From: Flaviaesturariibacter aridisoli
Lineage (GTDB): Bacteria; Bacteroidota; Bacteroidia; Chitinophagales; Chitinophagaceae
Assembly: GCF_004343705.1 (NCBI RefSeq)
Contig: NZ_SKFH01000018.1
Coordinates: 1 to 64,000, forward strand
Direction of reading: 5' to 3'
Length of the DNA stretch: 64,000 nt
Shown: in pieces, positions 1-9,360 of the stretch
Layout of the letters: the number at the start of each line of letters is the position of its first letter
Numbering within the stretch: the first letter of the stretch is position 1
Notes under the pieces: model-generated
What the model was told of the DNA's origin: nothing
The model's database searches: none
Seen by the model: the letters and a program-made list of their open reading frames with translations, nothing else
Translations under genes and position numbers: made by a program

Positions 1-3000
1 GCGGTGCCGCCGGGGTTCACCTGCGACGTAGCCGTGGTCAGCGCCGTCACGGTGGGAAGGGCGTCGATACCGAAATCGATCACCGTATTGGCGGTTACGT
101 TGGCACCGAAAGTAAAGGTGCCGTTGGCAAGACCGTCGCCCGTCGTGCCGGTGGTGCCTTCTGCCGTGTAGGTAAAGGCGGCCGAAGGCAGCGTCGAGGT
201 CGTGGCCAGCGCCGTATTGGTCAGCACCAGCGTGTAGTCGCCTACGTTGTTCTGCAGGCCGTCGGCGGTGCTGAAGCTATAGGTACCGGCAGCGCTCACA
301 GCTTTGGAGGCTACCAGCGTCGTGCCGCTCACGAGGTTCACATATAATTGACCGCCGGCGTTGCTGCGCAGCGTGCCGTTGATGATGCCGGCATCCGGGT
401 CGTCGTATACCGAGCCCGAGATGCTCACGTCGCTCAGGGGCTGGCGGGCCGCGCCGCTGGCAAGGCTTTCCTTACCGGCATTGTCTACCGCGCGGTAGGG
501 GATGTCTACGTTCACCGCACCGTTCACCGGGTCTACTTTAACGGCAGCCGCGTTGGACAGGTTGCCGTTGGCAGCCGTGGCAATATACACGCCGCCGGCC
601 GGGAAGGTGGCCGACGTGTAGATGGTCGTGGTTACCGGGCCGCCGATCGTGGTGGACCCGATGAGCGTGATCGTCGTGGCATTGGCGGGGAAGTCGGTGA
701 TGTGCACGTAGCTGATGACGCCGCCGTTGGCTGCATCGGCATCGGTGCCGCTGAAGGCCGTGGCCGGAACGGTCACCGTGTTGGTGCCGCCGGGATTTTG
801 CTGCGTCGCAGCGGTGGTTAGGGCCGTGGTAGCCGGCAGTGCGTCGACACCGAAGTCGATCACGGTACTGGCCGTGATGCTGGCGCCGAAAGCATAGGTG
901 CCGTTGGGAGCGCCGTCACCGGTAGTGCCGCTCACACCTTCGGCGGTGTAGGTCCAGGCAGTCGAAGGCAGCGTGGAGCCGGTTGCAGTGGCCGCGTTGG
1001 TGAGCACGAGCGCATAGGTGGTGATGTTGTTCTGCAGACCGTCGGCCGTATTGAAGGAATAGGCACCACCGCTGACCGCCTTGGAAGCGACCACCGTATT
1101 GGTGGCGGCGTTGACCAGGTTCACATACAGGGCACCGCCGGCGCTCGAAATGAGCGGTCCGTTGATGGTGCCGCCGTTAACATCGTTGTATACCGAACCC
1201 GATACCACCAGGTCGGTGAAGGACACGCTAGCCGTTCCGGTGCTGGCCGACTCGATACCGGCAGCATCCACCACCTTATAGGAAAGCGCCACCGAGGCCG
1301 CACCGTTGACCGGGTCTACCTGAACGGCATTCGCATTGGACAGGTTGCCGTTGGCACCCGTAGCGATATAGAGACCAGCGGCGGGGAAGGTACCCGCTGT
1401 GTAGGTGGTGGTCGTTACCGCACCGCCGGCCGTCAGGGCACCGGTAACGGTAATGGAAGTAGCGTTGGCGGGGAACGCCGTCAGGCGCACATAGCTGATG
1501 CTGCCACCGGCCAGGTCCACCGCGTCGGTACCGCTGAAAGATGTGGCCGGAACAACGGCATTGTTCGCACCACCTGGATTCACTGCAGAAGTAGCAGAAA
1601 CGGTAACCGCAGCAGGCAGGGCATCTATGCCGAAGTTGACATTGGGCTTGCTGGCCGTCACCGCGCCCAGCGTGATCACGGGGTTCGTGACGTTCAGGCC
1701 GGTGTTGATCGAACCGTTGTTGTTGTAGCTCACGTCGGTCCAGCCGGTAGCAAGCGCCTGCGTAATCGTGTTGAGCGCGACGCCGTCGGTAGGCTGCGCG
1801 GCCAGCGAGGCCAGGCGCACTTCATAGCTGTTGCCCGAAGGGACGTTGCTGAAGCTGTACCCCGTGGCGTTCGCCGTCACCGCCGTGGAGGCGTATACGG
1901 TCGGAACGCCCGAGTAGGTGCCGGAGGTCTGTACGAGCAGCGCATAGAGCGTCTGGCCCGCATTGGCCGGTGCGGCAAATACTTCCGAAGCGTCTTTGCT
2001 GCCGTTGCCGTTCACGTCGTCCCAAACATTGCCCGATACCACGATCGGAGCGGCCTGGGCGATGAAGTTGATGGTCACCGTGCTGGGTTGGGCGTTCACA
2101 TCCGTAACGACGGCGTTGTCGGTGGCGCGGAAAGGAATCACCACGCTCGTGGTGCCGGCGCCCGTGGGGTCAACGACGATGGCCGGAATATTGGCCACCG
2201 GCACCAGCACACCGGCCACCGGGAAGGCCGTACAGGCCGACTGCGGCGGGCAGGTGCCGCCGTTGGTGTAAATGATCCCGTTGAGGCGAATGTAGTTGGC
2301 GCCCGTGGGGAACGAAGTAATGGTGATGGACGACACGGAACCGTCTTCGTCGGCATAGGTAAAACCGCCCGTGGTGGGCACTGTATAATAGTTGTAGCCG
2401 CCCGGGTTGGCCACGTTGCTCAGCGTGCTGCTGGCCGTGGTGGGCGGAAGCTCGATACCGAAGTTGGCGTTGGTCACGGTGGAAGAACCGAGGGTCACCA
2501 CGATCTTACCGTCTACCAGGCCGTCGTTGCCGGCCGTGGCGCCGATGTTCTCACCGATGCTCTTATAGGTGCCGCTGCTGCCGCTCGGGTAGGAGGAAGC
2601 GCTGATGGCCGTTCCGGAGGTGACCGCGGCGTTGCGGAAATAAATGAAGTAGTTGCCCGGGTCAACCGTACCGAAGCTGTAGGCACCGCCGGCGGCGACG
2701 CCGACACCCGCTTTCACAGCCAGGCCGGTGCTTTGGCTTACAAGTACCGCGTACACCTGGTTGGCGGCTGTGGTCGGGGTACCGTTGGCGCCCACCGTGT
2801 TATCGGTAAGGCCGTTGGCGTCGTGGTACACGTTCCCGCTGATCGACACGCAACTCACCGTAGCCGAGAAGATGGCATCCGGACTGGCGAAATTGCTGGT
2901 GAAGGCGTTGACGGTAAAGTTGCGGGTGCCGTTATTGGCCGAAGTAGCATTGTTGCTGTATTGCAACGCGTCGAGCAGGGCCTCGATGTTGGCCGCCGTG

Positions 3001-4376
3001 CTGTTGGCGCGCGTGAATTTGAGAAAGCGCACGCCGCTGCGGGTAACCGCCGTAGCCGTATAGGAAATGCCGCCGAGGGTAACCGTGGTGGCGCCGAAAT
3101 CGGCATTGAGGCTGAGCGTGGCGCCCGCCGTGGCGTTGTTGACCAGGATTCTTTCGTTGGCGCCGTCGAGGATGTCGGCGGTACTGAACGAAACGACGAG
3201 CGAATCGAACACGTTGTTGCTGGGCGTCGCTTCGTTGGTAGCCGACGCGCCATTGGTGAACGGCATGGCCGCCGAGCAGGCGGAAGCTTCATTGTTCACC
3301 CCCGTGGCGGTAGTGTTGAGATCGATGCTGGGGGCGGTGAAGGTCTGCGCCGTGGCGAAGGCCTGGCCGACGCTGAAGTCGACAAAGTAGTAAGCAAGCC
3401 CCGCGCCGTCGGCACCGAGTGTAAAGCTGAAGTTGCCCAGGTTGGCGTGAAACATCTTCACGCGGGTGGGGTCGGCGTACACGGTGCCGTTGTTGGTGTT
3501 AACGCTGGAGCGGAACCTGGTTCGGCCGCTGGCATCGAGCGAAGGCACCAGTTGCGTACCGCTGCCGAGCTGGTATTGGTTGAAATCGCCGGCGATCACA
3601 TACTGGTTGCTGTTGGCGCCGCCGTTGCCGTCGATGTCGTACACGTTCGACACCACGTTCTGTAAAATCACCGCCGTGCCCGAGGGGTTGGTGCCCGCGT
3701 TGTAGGATCCGCCGAGGATGAACTGGAAATTAAAGGTGGCGCTGCCGGCCGCTCCGAAGTTGAACTGCGGGGCGAAAAATTCGGGCTGGTTGCTGTTGAA
3801 GTTGGTGCCCGAGGTGGCGTTCTGATCGTAGGTATCGAACGTACCGCCGGTACCCAGGATAAGTGCGCTGGTGGTAACGATACAATCGATCGTCTGGCCG
3901 CTGATCGTGGTCACACCCGAATAGAGGATCTTATCCCCTACCGTTTTGCCCCCGTTGGTGCCGCTTATCTGCGTGGCGTTCGCGCTGAGAAAGGATACCT
4001 GCGCGTTGGCATTGTTGTAATAGGAGTTGGTTACCTGGATACTGAGCGTCGTGTTGGTCGAACCCGAGGCGTTGGTGGCCGTCACCGTATAGGTAGTGGC
4101 GGCGCTGCTGGCCGTTGGCGAACCGGTAATGGCGCCCGTGTTGGTATTAAACGACAAACCCGACGGCAGTGTCGGCGAGATCGAATAGGTCGACACATTT
4201 CCCGACACCGTCGGCGTGAGGGCCACCGTGCTGATATTTGTCCGGTAAACGTTCGGCGTGGGATACTTCAATGCGGTGGGCGGCTGCTGGGCAAAGAGCA
4301 GGCTGCTGCACAGCACGAACAGGAGCAGCAGAACGGGTCTTGCCGCGCGGACAGGGTACACTTGGGCCATATGCAT
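1..4376 (-). CDS. large secreted repeat protein with putative Ig and SdrD-B-like modules (3' end outside window)
   Basis: The minus frame stays open from the left window edge to an ATG at 4376. ATGs at 4472 and 4370 are alternatives; the last two each place a signal peptide (basic start, hydrophobic LLLLF core, ending LLFAQ) at the N-terminus. At least 1458 residues are present and the C-terminus is missing. After the signal comes a putative-Ig (He_PIG-like) domain with the typical SISPTLPSGLSFN and GAITGSP strings. An adhesin-like region with ILDGANE follows, then at least four modules starting S-G-x-V-x-x-D. These begin near 2850, 2050, 1220 and 430, so the period is about 780-830 bp. Later module landmarks recur too: NFGID or DFGID, NPGG, AFPANAT and PVNGA. 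Low-complexity Ser/Thr/Ala/Gly/Asn composition fits a cell-surface or secreted adhesin; a type IX sorting domain, if any, lies outside. Function is not known. Confidence 0.85.
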   Translation of the reverse strand, partial: MHMAQVYPVRAARPVLLLLFVLCSSLLFAQQPPTALKYPTPNVYRTNISTVALTPTVSGNVSTYSISPTLPSGLSFNTNTGAITGSPTASSAATTYTVTATNASGSTNTTLSIQVTNSYYNNANAQVSFLSANATQISGTNGGKTVGDKILYSGVTTISGQTIDCIVTTSALILGTGGTFDTYDQNATSGTNFNSNQPEFFAPQFNFGAAGSATFNFQFILGGSYNAGTNPSGTAVILQNVVSNVYDIDGNGGANSNQYVIAGDFNQYQLGSGTQLVPSLDASGRTRFRSSVNTNNGTVYADPTRVKMFHANLGNFSFTLGADGAGLAYYFVDFSVGQAFATAQTFTAPSIDLNTTATGVNNEASACSAAMPFTNGASATNEATPSNNVFDSLVVSFSTADILDGANERILVNNATAGATLSLNADFGATTVTLGGISYTATAVTRSGVRFLKFTRANSTAANIEALLDALQYSNNATSANNGTRNFTVNAFTSNFASPDAIFSATVSCVSISGNVYHDANGLTDNTVGANGTPTTAANQVYAVLVSQSTGLAVKAGVGVAAGGAYSFGTVDPGNYFIYFRNAAVTSGTAISASSYPSGSSGTYKSIGENIGATAGNDGLVDGKIVVTLGSSTVTNANFGIELPPTTASSTLSNVANPGGYNYYTVPTTGGFTYADEDGSVSSITITSFPTGANYIRLNGIIYTNGGTCPPQSACTAFPVAGVLVPVANIPAIVVDPTGAGTTSVVIPFRATDNAVVTDVNAQPSTVTINFIAQAAPIVVSGNVWDDVNGNGSKDASEVFAAPANAGQTLYALLVQTSGTYSGVPTVYASTAVTANATGYSFSNVPSGNSYEVRLASLAAQPTDGVALNTITQALATGWTDVSYNNNGSINTGLNVTNPVITLGAVTASKPNVNFGIDALPAAVTVSATSAVNPGGANNAVVPATSFSGTDAVDLAGGSISYVRLTAFPANATSITVTGALTAGGAVTTTTYTAGTFPAAGLYIATGANGNLSNANAVQVDPVNGAASVALSYKVVDAAGIESASTGTASVSFTDLVVSGSVYNDVNGGTINGPLISSAGGALYVNLVNAATNTVVASKAVSGGAYSFNTADGLQNNITTYALVLTNAATATGSTLPSTAWTYTAEGVSGTTGDGAPNGTYAFGASITASTVIDFGVDALPATTALTTAATQQNPGGTNTVTVPATAFSGTDADAANGGVISYVHITDFPANATTITLIGSTTIGGPVTTTIYTSATFPAGGVYIATAANGNLSNAAAVKVDPVNGAVNVDIPYRAVDNAGKESLASGAARQPLSDVSISGSVYDDPDAGIINGTLRSNAGGQLYVNLVSGTTLVASKAVSAAGTYSFSTADGLQNNVGDYTLVLTNTALATTSTLPSAAFTYTAEGTTGTTGDGLANGTFTFGANVTANTVIDFGIDALPTVTALTTATSQVNPGGT

Positions 4377-4499
4377 GTTGTTGAATAAGCGGGGGAAGCG
4401 GGCAGGAACTGCCGGCAGCGATCGGGTTTGGCTTCGGGTCATTGCGCTAAGCGGTTTCGGGAGAAAGCTCATCAGTACTTTTAGGTAGTATTACTTACG

Positions 4500-4507
4500 C
4501 AAAAGTA
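4500..4507 (-). promoter_or_regulatory. candidate -7 promoter element TACTTTTG
   Basis: An exact TAnnTTTG match on the minus strand lies 28 nt before the ATG at 4472 and about 124 nt before the ATG at 4376. No clear TTG box was found at the -33 position. It is the best candidate promoter for the large secreted repeat protein. Confidence 0.45.
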
Positions 4508-4738
4508 TCCGGAGTCGATAAATACTTAGCTAAAAATAGCTGAAAGCCACTTTTTGCCCGGCCAAACCCCAATTAACATTTATTGAAATAAGTAGTAACT
4601 ATTACTTGTTGACGAGCTGACCGAAAACTCTTGTTTTAGTTTCCGGCCCCGTCCAGCTCTGCTGATTACACAGGCATTATCAACAAACGTTAAATAGGTA
4701 TTTTCCCTAAATATTAGAAAAAGATGTACCTTGTCCGC

Positions 4739-5953
4739 ATGAGCGAGCATTTACCGGAAGAAGACCGCCTCCGTGCCCTCGAGCGCCTCGACCTGCTGGA
4801 CACGCCGCCGGAAGCTGATTTCAACGACCTCGTGTCGCTGGCGTCCGACCTTTGCGGGGCACCGATCTCCCTGCTCACCCTGCTCGACCGCGACCGGCAA
4901 TGGTTCAAGGCGGCCAAAGGCATCGGCATCCGCGAAACGGAGCGTTCCCTCGCCTTTTGCGACAAGGCCCTGCTGCAGGACGACATCTTCGTGGTGTCGG
5001 ATGCCCAGACCGATCCCCGCTTTGCCGACAACCCCTTCGTAACCGGCGATCCCAACATCCGCTTCTATGCCGGCGCCCTCGTTCATTCGCCCGAAGGCCA
5101 AAAGCTGGGCACGCTGTGTATCATCGACACCCGTCCCCGCGAGCTCTCCTGGCGCGAGGCCAACATCCTCGGCAAGCTCGCCCGCCAGGCCACCCAGCTC
5201 ATCGAGGTGCGAAGCCGTCGCCAGGAGCTGGAAGCCGCCCGCAGCCGCGAAGAAGCCCTCCGCGCACGAACCGACGAACTGCAGTTCCAGTTCCAGCGCC
5301 TCGCCCACCTGTCGCAGCTGCAAAACGAAAACCTCGGCGCCTTTTTCCAGAATGCGCTCGACCCGCTGAAAACAGGTCGTTTTACCAAGAAAGAAATCGC
5401 GGAGATCAACGAAAAGGCCGCAGCCCACCGGGAGCAGGTCGACGCTTATAATGAGGCGCTCGCCCTGCTGGCCGCTTACCGGCGCCAGGCCGGACCGATG
5501 CCTGCGGAAGCCATCCGCCTGCTCGATTTTGTACAGGATGTATTCCCCGCGCTCATGCCGCTCGTTAAGGCAAGCGGCAACCGGGTGCAGCCCTACATTC
5601 CGGCCGACCTGGAGTTGCGCCAGAACCGCGCCGCCGTGCACCTGATTTTCAAGGCTACGCTTGGCCTACTACTGGGGGCGGTCAGTAAAGCCGACATTTC
5701 CCTGGTGGCCAAAAGCCGCCCCGACGGCGTAGCGTTCAGCATCTCCATCCCGGAACACAATCTGGTGGAAGCCCTGCAGCGCTACTTGCCCGACGCGCCC
5801 CAGTTGGGCTCCGAAGCGCTTACGGGCCGCTCCTTCCATGTGGAGGTCGCCCTGCTGAAAGACCTGATTTTTGAAATGGGCGGCAACAAAGACGTGCACC
5901 CGCTCGGCAACCGGGGCACAGGCATCGAGCTGTTTCTCCCCCACGCTTTTTAA
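4739..5953 (+). CDS. GAF-domain sensor protein with degenerate kinase-like C-terminus
   Basis: The product has about 404 residues. The first ~150 form a GAF domain of the type that starts many Bacteroidota sensor proteins (LLDTPPEADFNDLVSLAS, then LLDRDRQWFKAA). A helical coiled-coil segment rich in Glu and Arg follows (about 150-190). The last ~200 residues resemble a worn histidine-kinase ATPase: only a terminal GTGIELFLP string recalls the G2 box, and I see neither a phosphoacceptor His box nor the N and G1 boxes. It is therefore probably a ligand or redox sensor without kinase activity. ATG 4739 is preferred over ATG 4724 because a TACCTTG near-match to the promoter box lies 5 nt before it. 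The gene converges on the DsbD gene and its stop codon overlaps that gene's stop by 3 nt. Confidence 0.8.
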   Translation: MSEHLPEEDRLRALERLDLLDTPPEADFNDLVSLASDLCGAPISLLTLLDRDRQWFKAAKGIGIRETERSLAFCDKALLQDDIFVVSDAQTDPRFADNPFVTGDPNIRFYAGALVHSPEGQKLGTLCIIDTRPRELSWREANILGKLARQATQLIEVRSRRQELEAARSREEALRARTDELQFQFQRLAHLSQLQNENLGAFFQNALDPLKTGRFTKKEIAEINEKAAAHREQVDAYNEALALLAAYRRQAGPMPAEAIRLLDFVQDVFPALMPLVKASGNRVQPYIPADLELRQNRAAVHLIFKATLGLLLGAVSKADISLVAKSRPDGVAFSISIPEHNLVEALQRYLPDAPQLGSEALTGRSFHVEVALLKDLIFEMGGNKDVHPLGNRGTGIELFLPHAF

Positions 5954-7902
5954 GGACGCTGGCGTTCCCGGTAGGCCCTGAGCCCGCAGTCGAGCCACTC
6001 GTTGAATTCCTTCGGATCCTGCGTGTACGACTTTGTACGTGTCAGCGCTTTTTCATCGGGGCTGATAATGGCATATTGCGGCTGCGAAACGGCGAAGAAG
6101 TTTTCCGACTGGAAGGTGGCCCACTTATCCCCTACCGTTTCAATCGAGCGCTTGTCGCCGCGGCGCGAGGTATACTCCTGCTGCAGGGCGGCGGGCAGGC
6201 GGCGGCGTTCGTCCACATACAGCGACACCACCACGAATTCTTTTTGCATCCGCTCCGACACCGACTTGTCGGTCCACACCCGTTCTTCCATCCGCCGACA
6301 GTTGACGCAGGCCCAGCCGGTAAAGTCGATCAGCAGGGGCTTGCCTTCGGCGCGGGCACGGGCCAGTGCGCCCTCGTAGTCGTTCTTCATGGGCTCGAAG
6401 GCCAGCTTGTGGCCGCCCTTCGTTGCGGGGTAAATACTGTAGTCGCGCGGCGGTGGGAACCCGCTGATAAGGGTCAGGTTGGCGAAGCGAGTATTGGTAA
6501 CACCAGGAAGCAGGTACAGCGTGAGGGTGGCAAAAAGGGCGATAAACCCGATGCGCAGCGGTGTAAAGCGCCGCCGGCCTTCGCCCTTGAAGCGCAGCAG
6601 GCCCGTCAGGTACAGCACGATCCCGGCACCGATGAGCACCCAGAGACCGATGAATACCTCGCGGGGTAGAATGTGCCAACCCTTGACGAGGTCGGCGTTG
6701 GAAAGAAACTTGATGGCCATCGCCAGCTCGATGAAGCCGAACACCACTTTCAGCTCGGTCATCCAGCCGCCGCTCTTGGGCAGCGACTGCAGCCAGCCGG
6801 GAAAGAGCGCGAACAGCACGAACGGCAACCCGAGCCCGAGCCCGAAGCCCGCCATCCCCGCCGTCAGCTTCCAGGCCGCCTCCGGACCATTGTAGGAGCC
6901 GCCAATAAGCGCGCCAAGGATACCGGCGGTGCACGAGAACGAAACGATCGTCAGGGTCAGCGCCATGAAAAAGATGCCCCAGATATCGCTCACACCGGCC
7001 TTGGAATCGACCTTGTTGGCGAGCCCGCTGGGCAGCGTGATCTCGAAGGCACCGAAGAAGGAAATAGCGAACACGATAAAGATGGCGAAGAACACCAGGT
7101 TCAGCGGCACGTTCGTGGAGATGTTGTTCAACACCTCGGGCCGCGGCTTGAACAGGTGAAAGGGAACGCTGAGCAGGGTATAGATGAGAAAGATCGAAAA
7201 GCCGTAGAAGAAGGCGTTGAAGATGCCGCGCTTGCGGGAGGGCGCACGCTTGGTGAAAAACGAAACGGTCAGCGGGATCAGCGGGAAGATGCAGGGAAAC
7301 AGCAGCGCGAGCAGGCCGGCACCCAGGCCGATAAAAAAGACGCTCCAGACGTTCTGGTCCGCGGTGCTCACATCGCCGCAAGGCGCCGCGGGATTGTTGA
7401 TATCGATGGATGGGATGAGGATGCGATTCTGGACCGACACGCCGCCTTCGAGTGCCACGGTAAAGGGTGCCTCGGTACCGGGGTACAGTTCGTCGTTTCG
7501 GCCGTAAGTATACAGCAACGTGCCGCGGAGCTGCGCCGGTACGCCGCCGTTGAAGCGCAGGTCCACGCGCCATTCCACCGGGCCGTTGTTAACGGCCACG
7601 ATGCGTTCATCGAAGAGCGGGCTTTTGAACTGGCTGCTGGCAACCGTCTGCGTGGTTACAGGAGAAGGCAGCACGCTGCTGTCGCCCAGCTTCAACTCGG
7701 CAAAGGCAAAGTCGCGGATGTTGGCCTGCTCGGGCTGGTACAGCTGCCAGCCGCCGGCGCCGGTGCTGTTGAAGCGAAGCTCGTAGTGATGGTCACCCAG
7801 CCGCTTTGCCGTTACGGTCCATTGATACGGTGCTGTACCCTGCGCCCAAAGGTCGGCAGAAAAAAGTAGGAGTACCAGGAAGGGCAGGATGCGGCGCAAC
7901 AT
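5950..7902 (-). CDS. dsbD: DsbD-type thiol:disulfide interchange protein
   Basis: This inner-membrane protein of about 650 residues carries reducing equivalents from cytoplasmic thioredoxin to the periplasm. A signal peptide (LPFLVLLLFSADLWAQ) leads into an N-terminal DsbD-alpha-like domain (to ~165). A multi-helix CcdA/DsbD membrane core follows, with Cys in LLFPCIFPL and FSCTAGILG. A C-terminal thioredoxin-like domain has the motif WACVNCR at about residue 535. Length and domain order fit the family. The ATG at 7902 is chosen because the upstream ATG at 7953 lies just before a hairpin and would bury the signal peptide. A separate DsbD-alpha-like protein is encoded just upstream. Confidence 0.9.
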   Translation of the reverse strand: MLRRILPFLVLLLFSADLWAQGTAPYQWTVTAKRLGDHHYELRFNSTGAGGWQLYQPEQANIRDFAFAELKLGDSSVLPSPVTTQTVASSQFKSPLFDERIVAVNNGPVEWRVDLRFNGGVPAQLRGTLLYTYGRNDELYPGTEAPFTVALEGGVSVQNRILIPSIDINNPAAPCGDVSTADQNVWSVFFIGLGAGLLALLFPCIFPLIPLTVSFFTKRAPSRKRGIFNAFFYGFSIFLIYTLLSVPFHLFKPRPEVLNNISTNVPLNLVFFAIFIVFAISFFGAFEITLPSGLANKVDSKAGVSDIWGIFFMALTLTIVSFSCTAGILGALIGGSYNGPEAAWKLTAGMAGFGLGLGLPFVLFALFPGWLQSLPKSGGWMTELKVVFGFIELAMAIKFLSNADLVKGWHILPREVFIGLWVLIGAGIVLYLTGLLRFKGEGRRRFTPLRIGFIALFATLTLYLLPGVTNTRFANLTLISGFPPPRDYSIYPATKGGHKLAFEPMKNDYEGALARARAEGKPLLIDFTGWACVNCRRMEERVWTDKSVSERMQKEFVVVSLYVDERRRLPAALQQEYTSRRGDKRSIETVGDKWATFQSENFFAVSQPQYAIISPDEKALTRTKSYTQDPKEFNEWLDCGLRAYRERQRP

Positions 7903-7922
7903 ACACAGGTGATTTAAAACAA

Positions 7923-7950
7923 CAAACGGATCCTGTAAAGAATCCGTTTG
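7923..7950 (-). terminator. intrinsic terminator after the DsbD-alpha-like gene
   Basis: Perfect 9-bp arms CAAACGGAT and ATCCGTTTG with a 10-nt loop are followed on the minus strand by TTGTTTTAAA. It lies between the DsbD-alpha-like gene and dsbD, so dsbD may need its own promoter or some read-through. Confidence 0.6.
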
Positions 7951-7971
7951 CAAAGCACGTATAAAAACAGT

Positions 7972-8424
7972 TTAATTGAGCGCGAAGGTAAACGGCACCG
8001 TTTCAGGACGCAGGCACTTGTCGCCATTGCAGGTCTGGAACTCGAGCTTGCCGGTGACGGCGGTCTTCGCCCGGGCCTTCAGCTTCACCACCTGCACAAA
8101 ATCCACTTTGTTGCTGTACTGGTGCGCCGTAACGTTGAGCACTTTGTCGTTGTACTTTTCCAGCTTTCCCTTTTCCCTCACATTACCCTCGAAAGCGAGC
8201 AGGGGGTTCTTGTTGAAGGCGAAAGTAGTCGGCAGCGCAATGGCGTCTTTCGGCTGGTCCTGCGCATACAGGTGCCACTCCTTCTGGATGGAAGCGGTCA
8301 TATGCAGCTCGTAGGTTTTGTCGTTGATCTTCCTGGTGGAAAACGACCAGCTGACAGGGTTCTGCGCCGACACGGCGGCCGACACCAGCAGGAAAAGCGT
8401 AAGGGTAAAGGCGAGTTTTTTCAT
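7972..8424 (-). CDS. exported DsbD-alpha-like (DsbD N-terminal domain) protein
   Basis: The 150-residue product has a clear signal peptide (MKKLAFTLTLFLL, then VSAQ). Its single domain is like the N-terminal periplasmic domain of DsbD, with NDKTYELHMTASI near the start and two cysteines (TCNGDKCLRPE) in the C-terminal third. In DsbD this domain passes electrons from the membrane core to periplasmic oxidoreductases. The next gene encodes a full DsbD that already has such a domain, so this is a second, freestanding copy and could widen the set of partner proteins. ATG 8424 is chosen over 8457 because the signal peptide begins there. Confidence 0.8.
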   Translation of the reverse strand: MKKLAFTLTLFLLVSAAVSAQNPVSWSFSTRKINDKTYELHMTASIQKEWHLYAQDQPKDAIALPTTFAFNKNPLLAFEGNVREKGKLEKYNDKVLNVTAHQYSNKVDFVQVVKLKARAKTAVTGKLEFQTCNGDKCLRPETVPFTFALN

Positions 8425-8511
8425 AATCGAGGACTGTGAAACAAATTTCGGAAACAAATCGGAGCCGCACTGTTAAAGATTCCGGAGCAAGGGTTTAGGA
8501 GGTGTAGGAGT

Positions 8512-8555
8512 TGGTAGCGAACCGGCTTGCCCATTAACTAACCAACCAATAGACC
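8512..8555 (-). repeat. dispersed intergenic repeat, copy 1 (CCGGTTCGCTACCA type)
   Basis: On the minus strand this reads GTCTATTGGTT, then AATGGGCAA, then CCGGTTCGCTACCA. The same blocks occur in the same order on the plus strand at 59190-59222, between mraY and murD. Both copies are intergenic. No coding function is visible. Confidence 0.6.
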
Positions 8556-8568
8556 ACGAAACCAGACC

Positions 8569-9249
8569 TCAGGCACCAACGTATTCCTGCAGCGCCGAAA
8601 AGAGTACGCCGAAGATCCTGCGCCCATCGGTATTACCGAGGAAGGTAGAGCAGGCGCGCTCGGGGTGCGGCATCATGCCAAACACATTACCCTCTTCGTT
8701 GCAGATGCCGGCGATGTTGCGGACCGAACCGTTCGGGTTCGCCTCGGGTGTTACGATGCCCTCTTCGTTGCAGTAGCGGAACAGCACCTGCCCGTTGCCC
8801 TCAATGCAGTCGAGGGTTTCCGGGTCGGCGTAATAACGCCCCTCGCCGTGGGCGATCGGAATCTGGTACACAGTGTCGCCACGGTCTTTAATGAACAGGT
8901 TCTTGCAGATGTATTGCTGGTTGTTGTTGCGCAGCAGCGCGCCCGGAAGGAGGCCGCTTTCGCACAGGATCTGGAAGCCGTTGCACACACCCAGCACCTT
9001 GCCGCCGCGCCGCGCATGCTCCGTAATGGCGCCCATGATGGGACTGAAGCGCGCAATCGCGCCGGTGCGCAGGTAGTCGCCATACGAAAAGCCGCCGGGC
9101 AGCACGATACAGTCGTCGGTGCCGAAGACCGAAAGGTCCTGGTCCTTATGCCAGAGCATGACGCACTCCTGGCCGAGGTCGTGCACGAGGGCATCCTGCA
9201 TGTCGCGGTCGCAATTGGAGCCGGGGAAAACTACAACGCCAAATTTCAT
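8569..9249 (-). CDS. purQ: phosphoribosylformylglycinamidine synthase subunit PurQ
   Basis: The 226-residue class-I glutamine amidotransferase supplies ammonia from glutamine for FGAM synthesis, the fourth step of IMP synthesis, to a separate PurL subunit. The family start [16 protein letters not shown], the nucleophile loop VLGVCNGFQ with its catalytic Cys, and the His and Glu of the C-terminal MMPHPERA string are all intact. The start at 9249 is set by this N-terminus; the longer frame to 9354 adds residues encoded by an intergenic repeat. No purL or purS lies nearby, so the gene stands alone here. Confidence 0.95.
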   Translation of the reverse strand: MKFGVVVFPGSNCDRDMQDALVHDLGQECVMLWHKDQDLSVFGTDDCIVLPGGFSYGDYLRTGAIARFSPIMGAITEHARRGGKVLGVCNGFQILCESGLLPGALLRNNNQQYICKNLFIKDRGDTVYQIPIAHGEGRYYADPETLDCIEGNGQVLFRYCNEEGIVTPEANPNGSVRNIAGICNEEGNVFGMMPHPERACSTFLGNTDGRRIFGVLFSALQEYVGA

Positions 9250-9253
9250 AAGG

Positions 9254-9261
9254 CAAAGGTA
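9254..9261 (-). promoter_or_regulatory. -7 promoter element TACCTTTG of purQ
   Basis: An exact TAnnTTTG match is separated from the purQ ATG by only 4 nt (CCTT). With the usual position of this box relative to the transcription start, the mRNA would begin at or within a few bases of the start codon. Confidence 0.65.
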
Positions 9262-9263
9262 GT

Positions 9264-9291
9264 TTGGAGTCAGGAGTTTGGAGTTTGGAGT
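9264..9291. repeat. 7-nt periodic intergenic array (GGAGTTT type)
   Basis: Four consecutive heptads read approximately GGAGTCA, GGAGTTT, GGAGTTT and GGAGTTA. They lie just upstream of the purQ promoter box. Confidence 0.7.
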
Positions 9292-9332
9292 TATTGACAA
9301 ACGTGGAAAATAACAGGGTTTTAATGGCGCCC

Positions 9333-9360
9333 CTTCCCACTTCCGACTTCCCACTTAATT
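9333..9360. repeat. 7-nt periodic array (CTTCCCA/CTTCCGA) abutting a stop codon
   Basis: The heptads CTTCCCA, CTTCCGA, CTTCCCA and CTTAATT run into the stop codon of the DUF6427 gene. The same heptads recur at 18479-18499. Confidence 0.7.

Noticed and set aside
2088-3665. 525-codon plus-strand frame
   Set aside because: It is the mirror of the large secreted protein on the minus strand; composition is extreme in Gly, Ala, Val and Arg with no motif. GC-rich coding DNA gives such antisense frames.
9264-9360. CRISPR array
   Set aside because: The arrays have 7-nt units without spacers and no cas genes are in the window.
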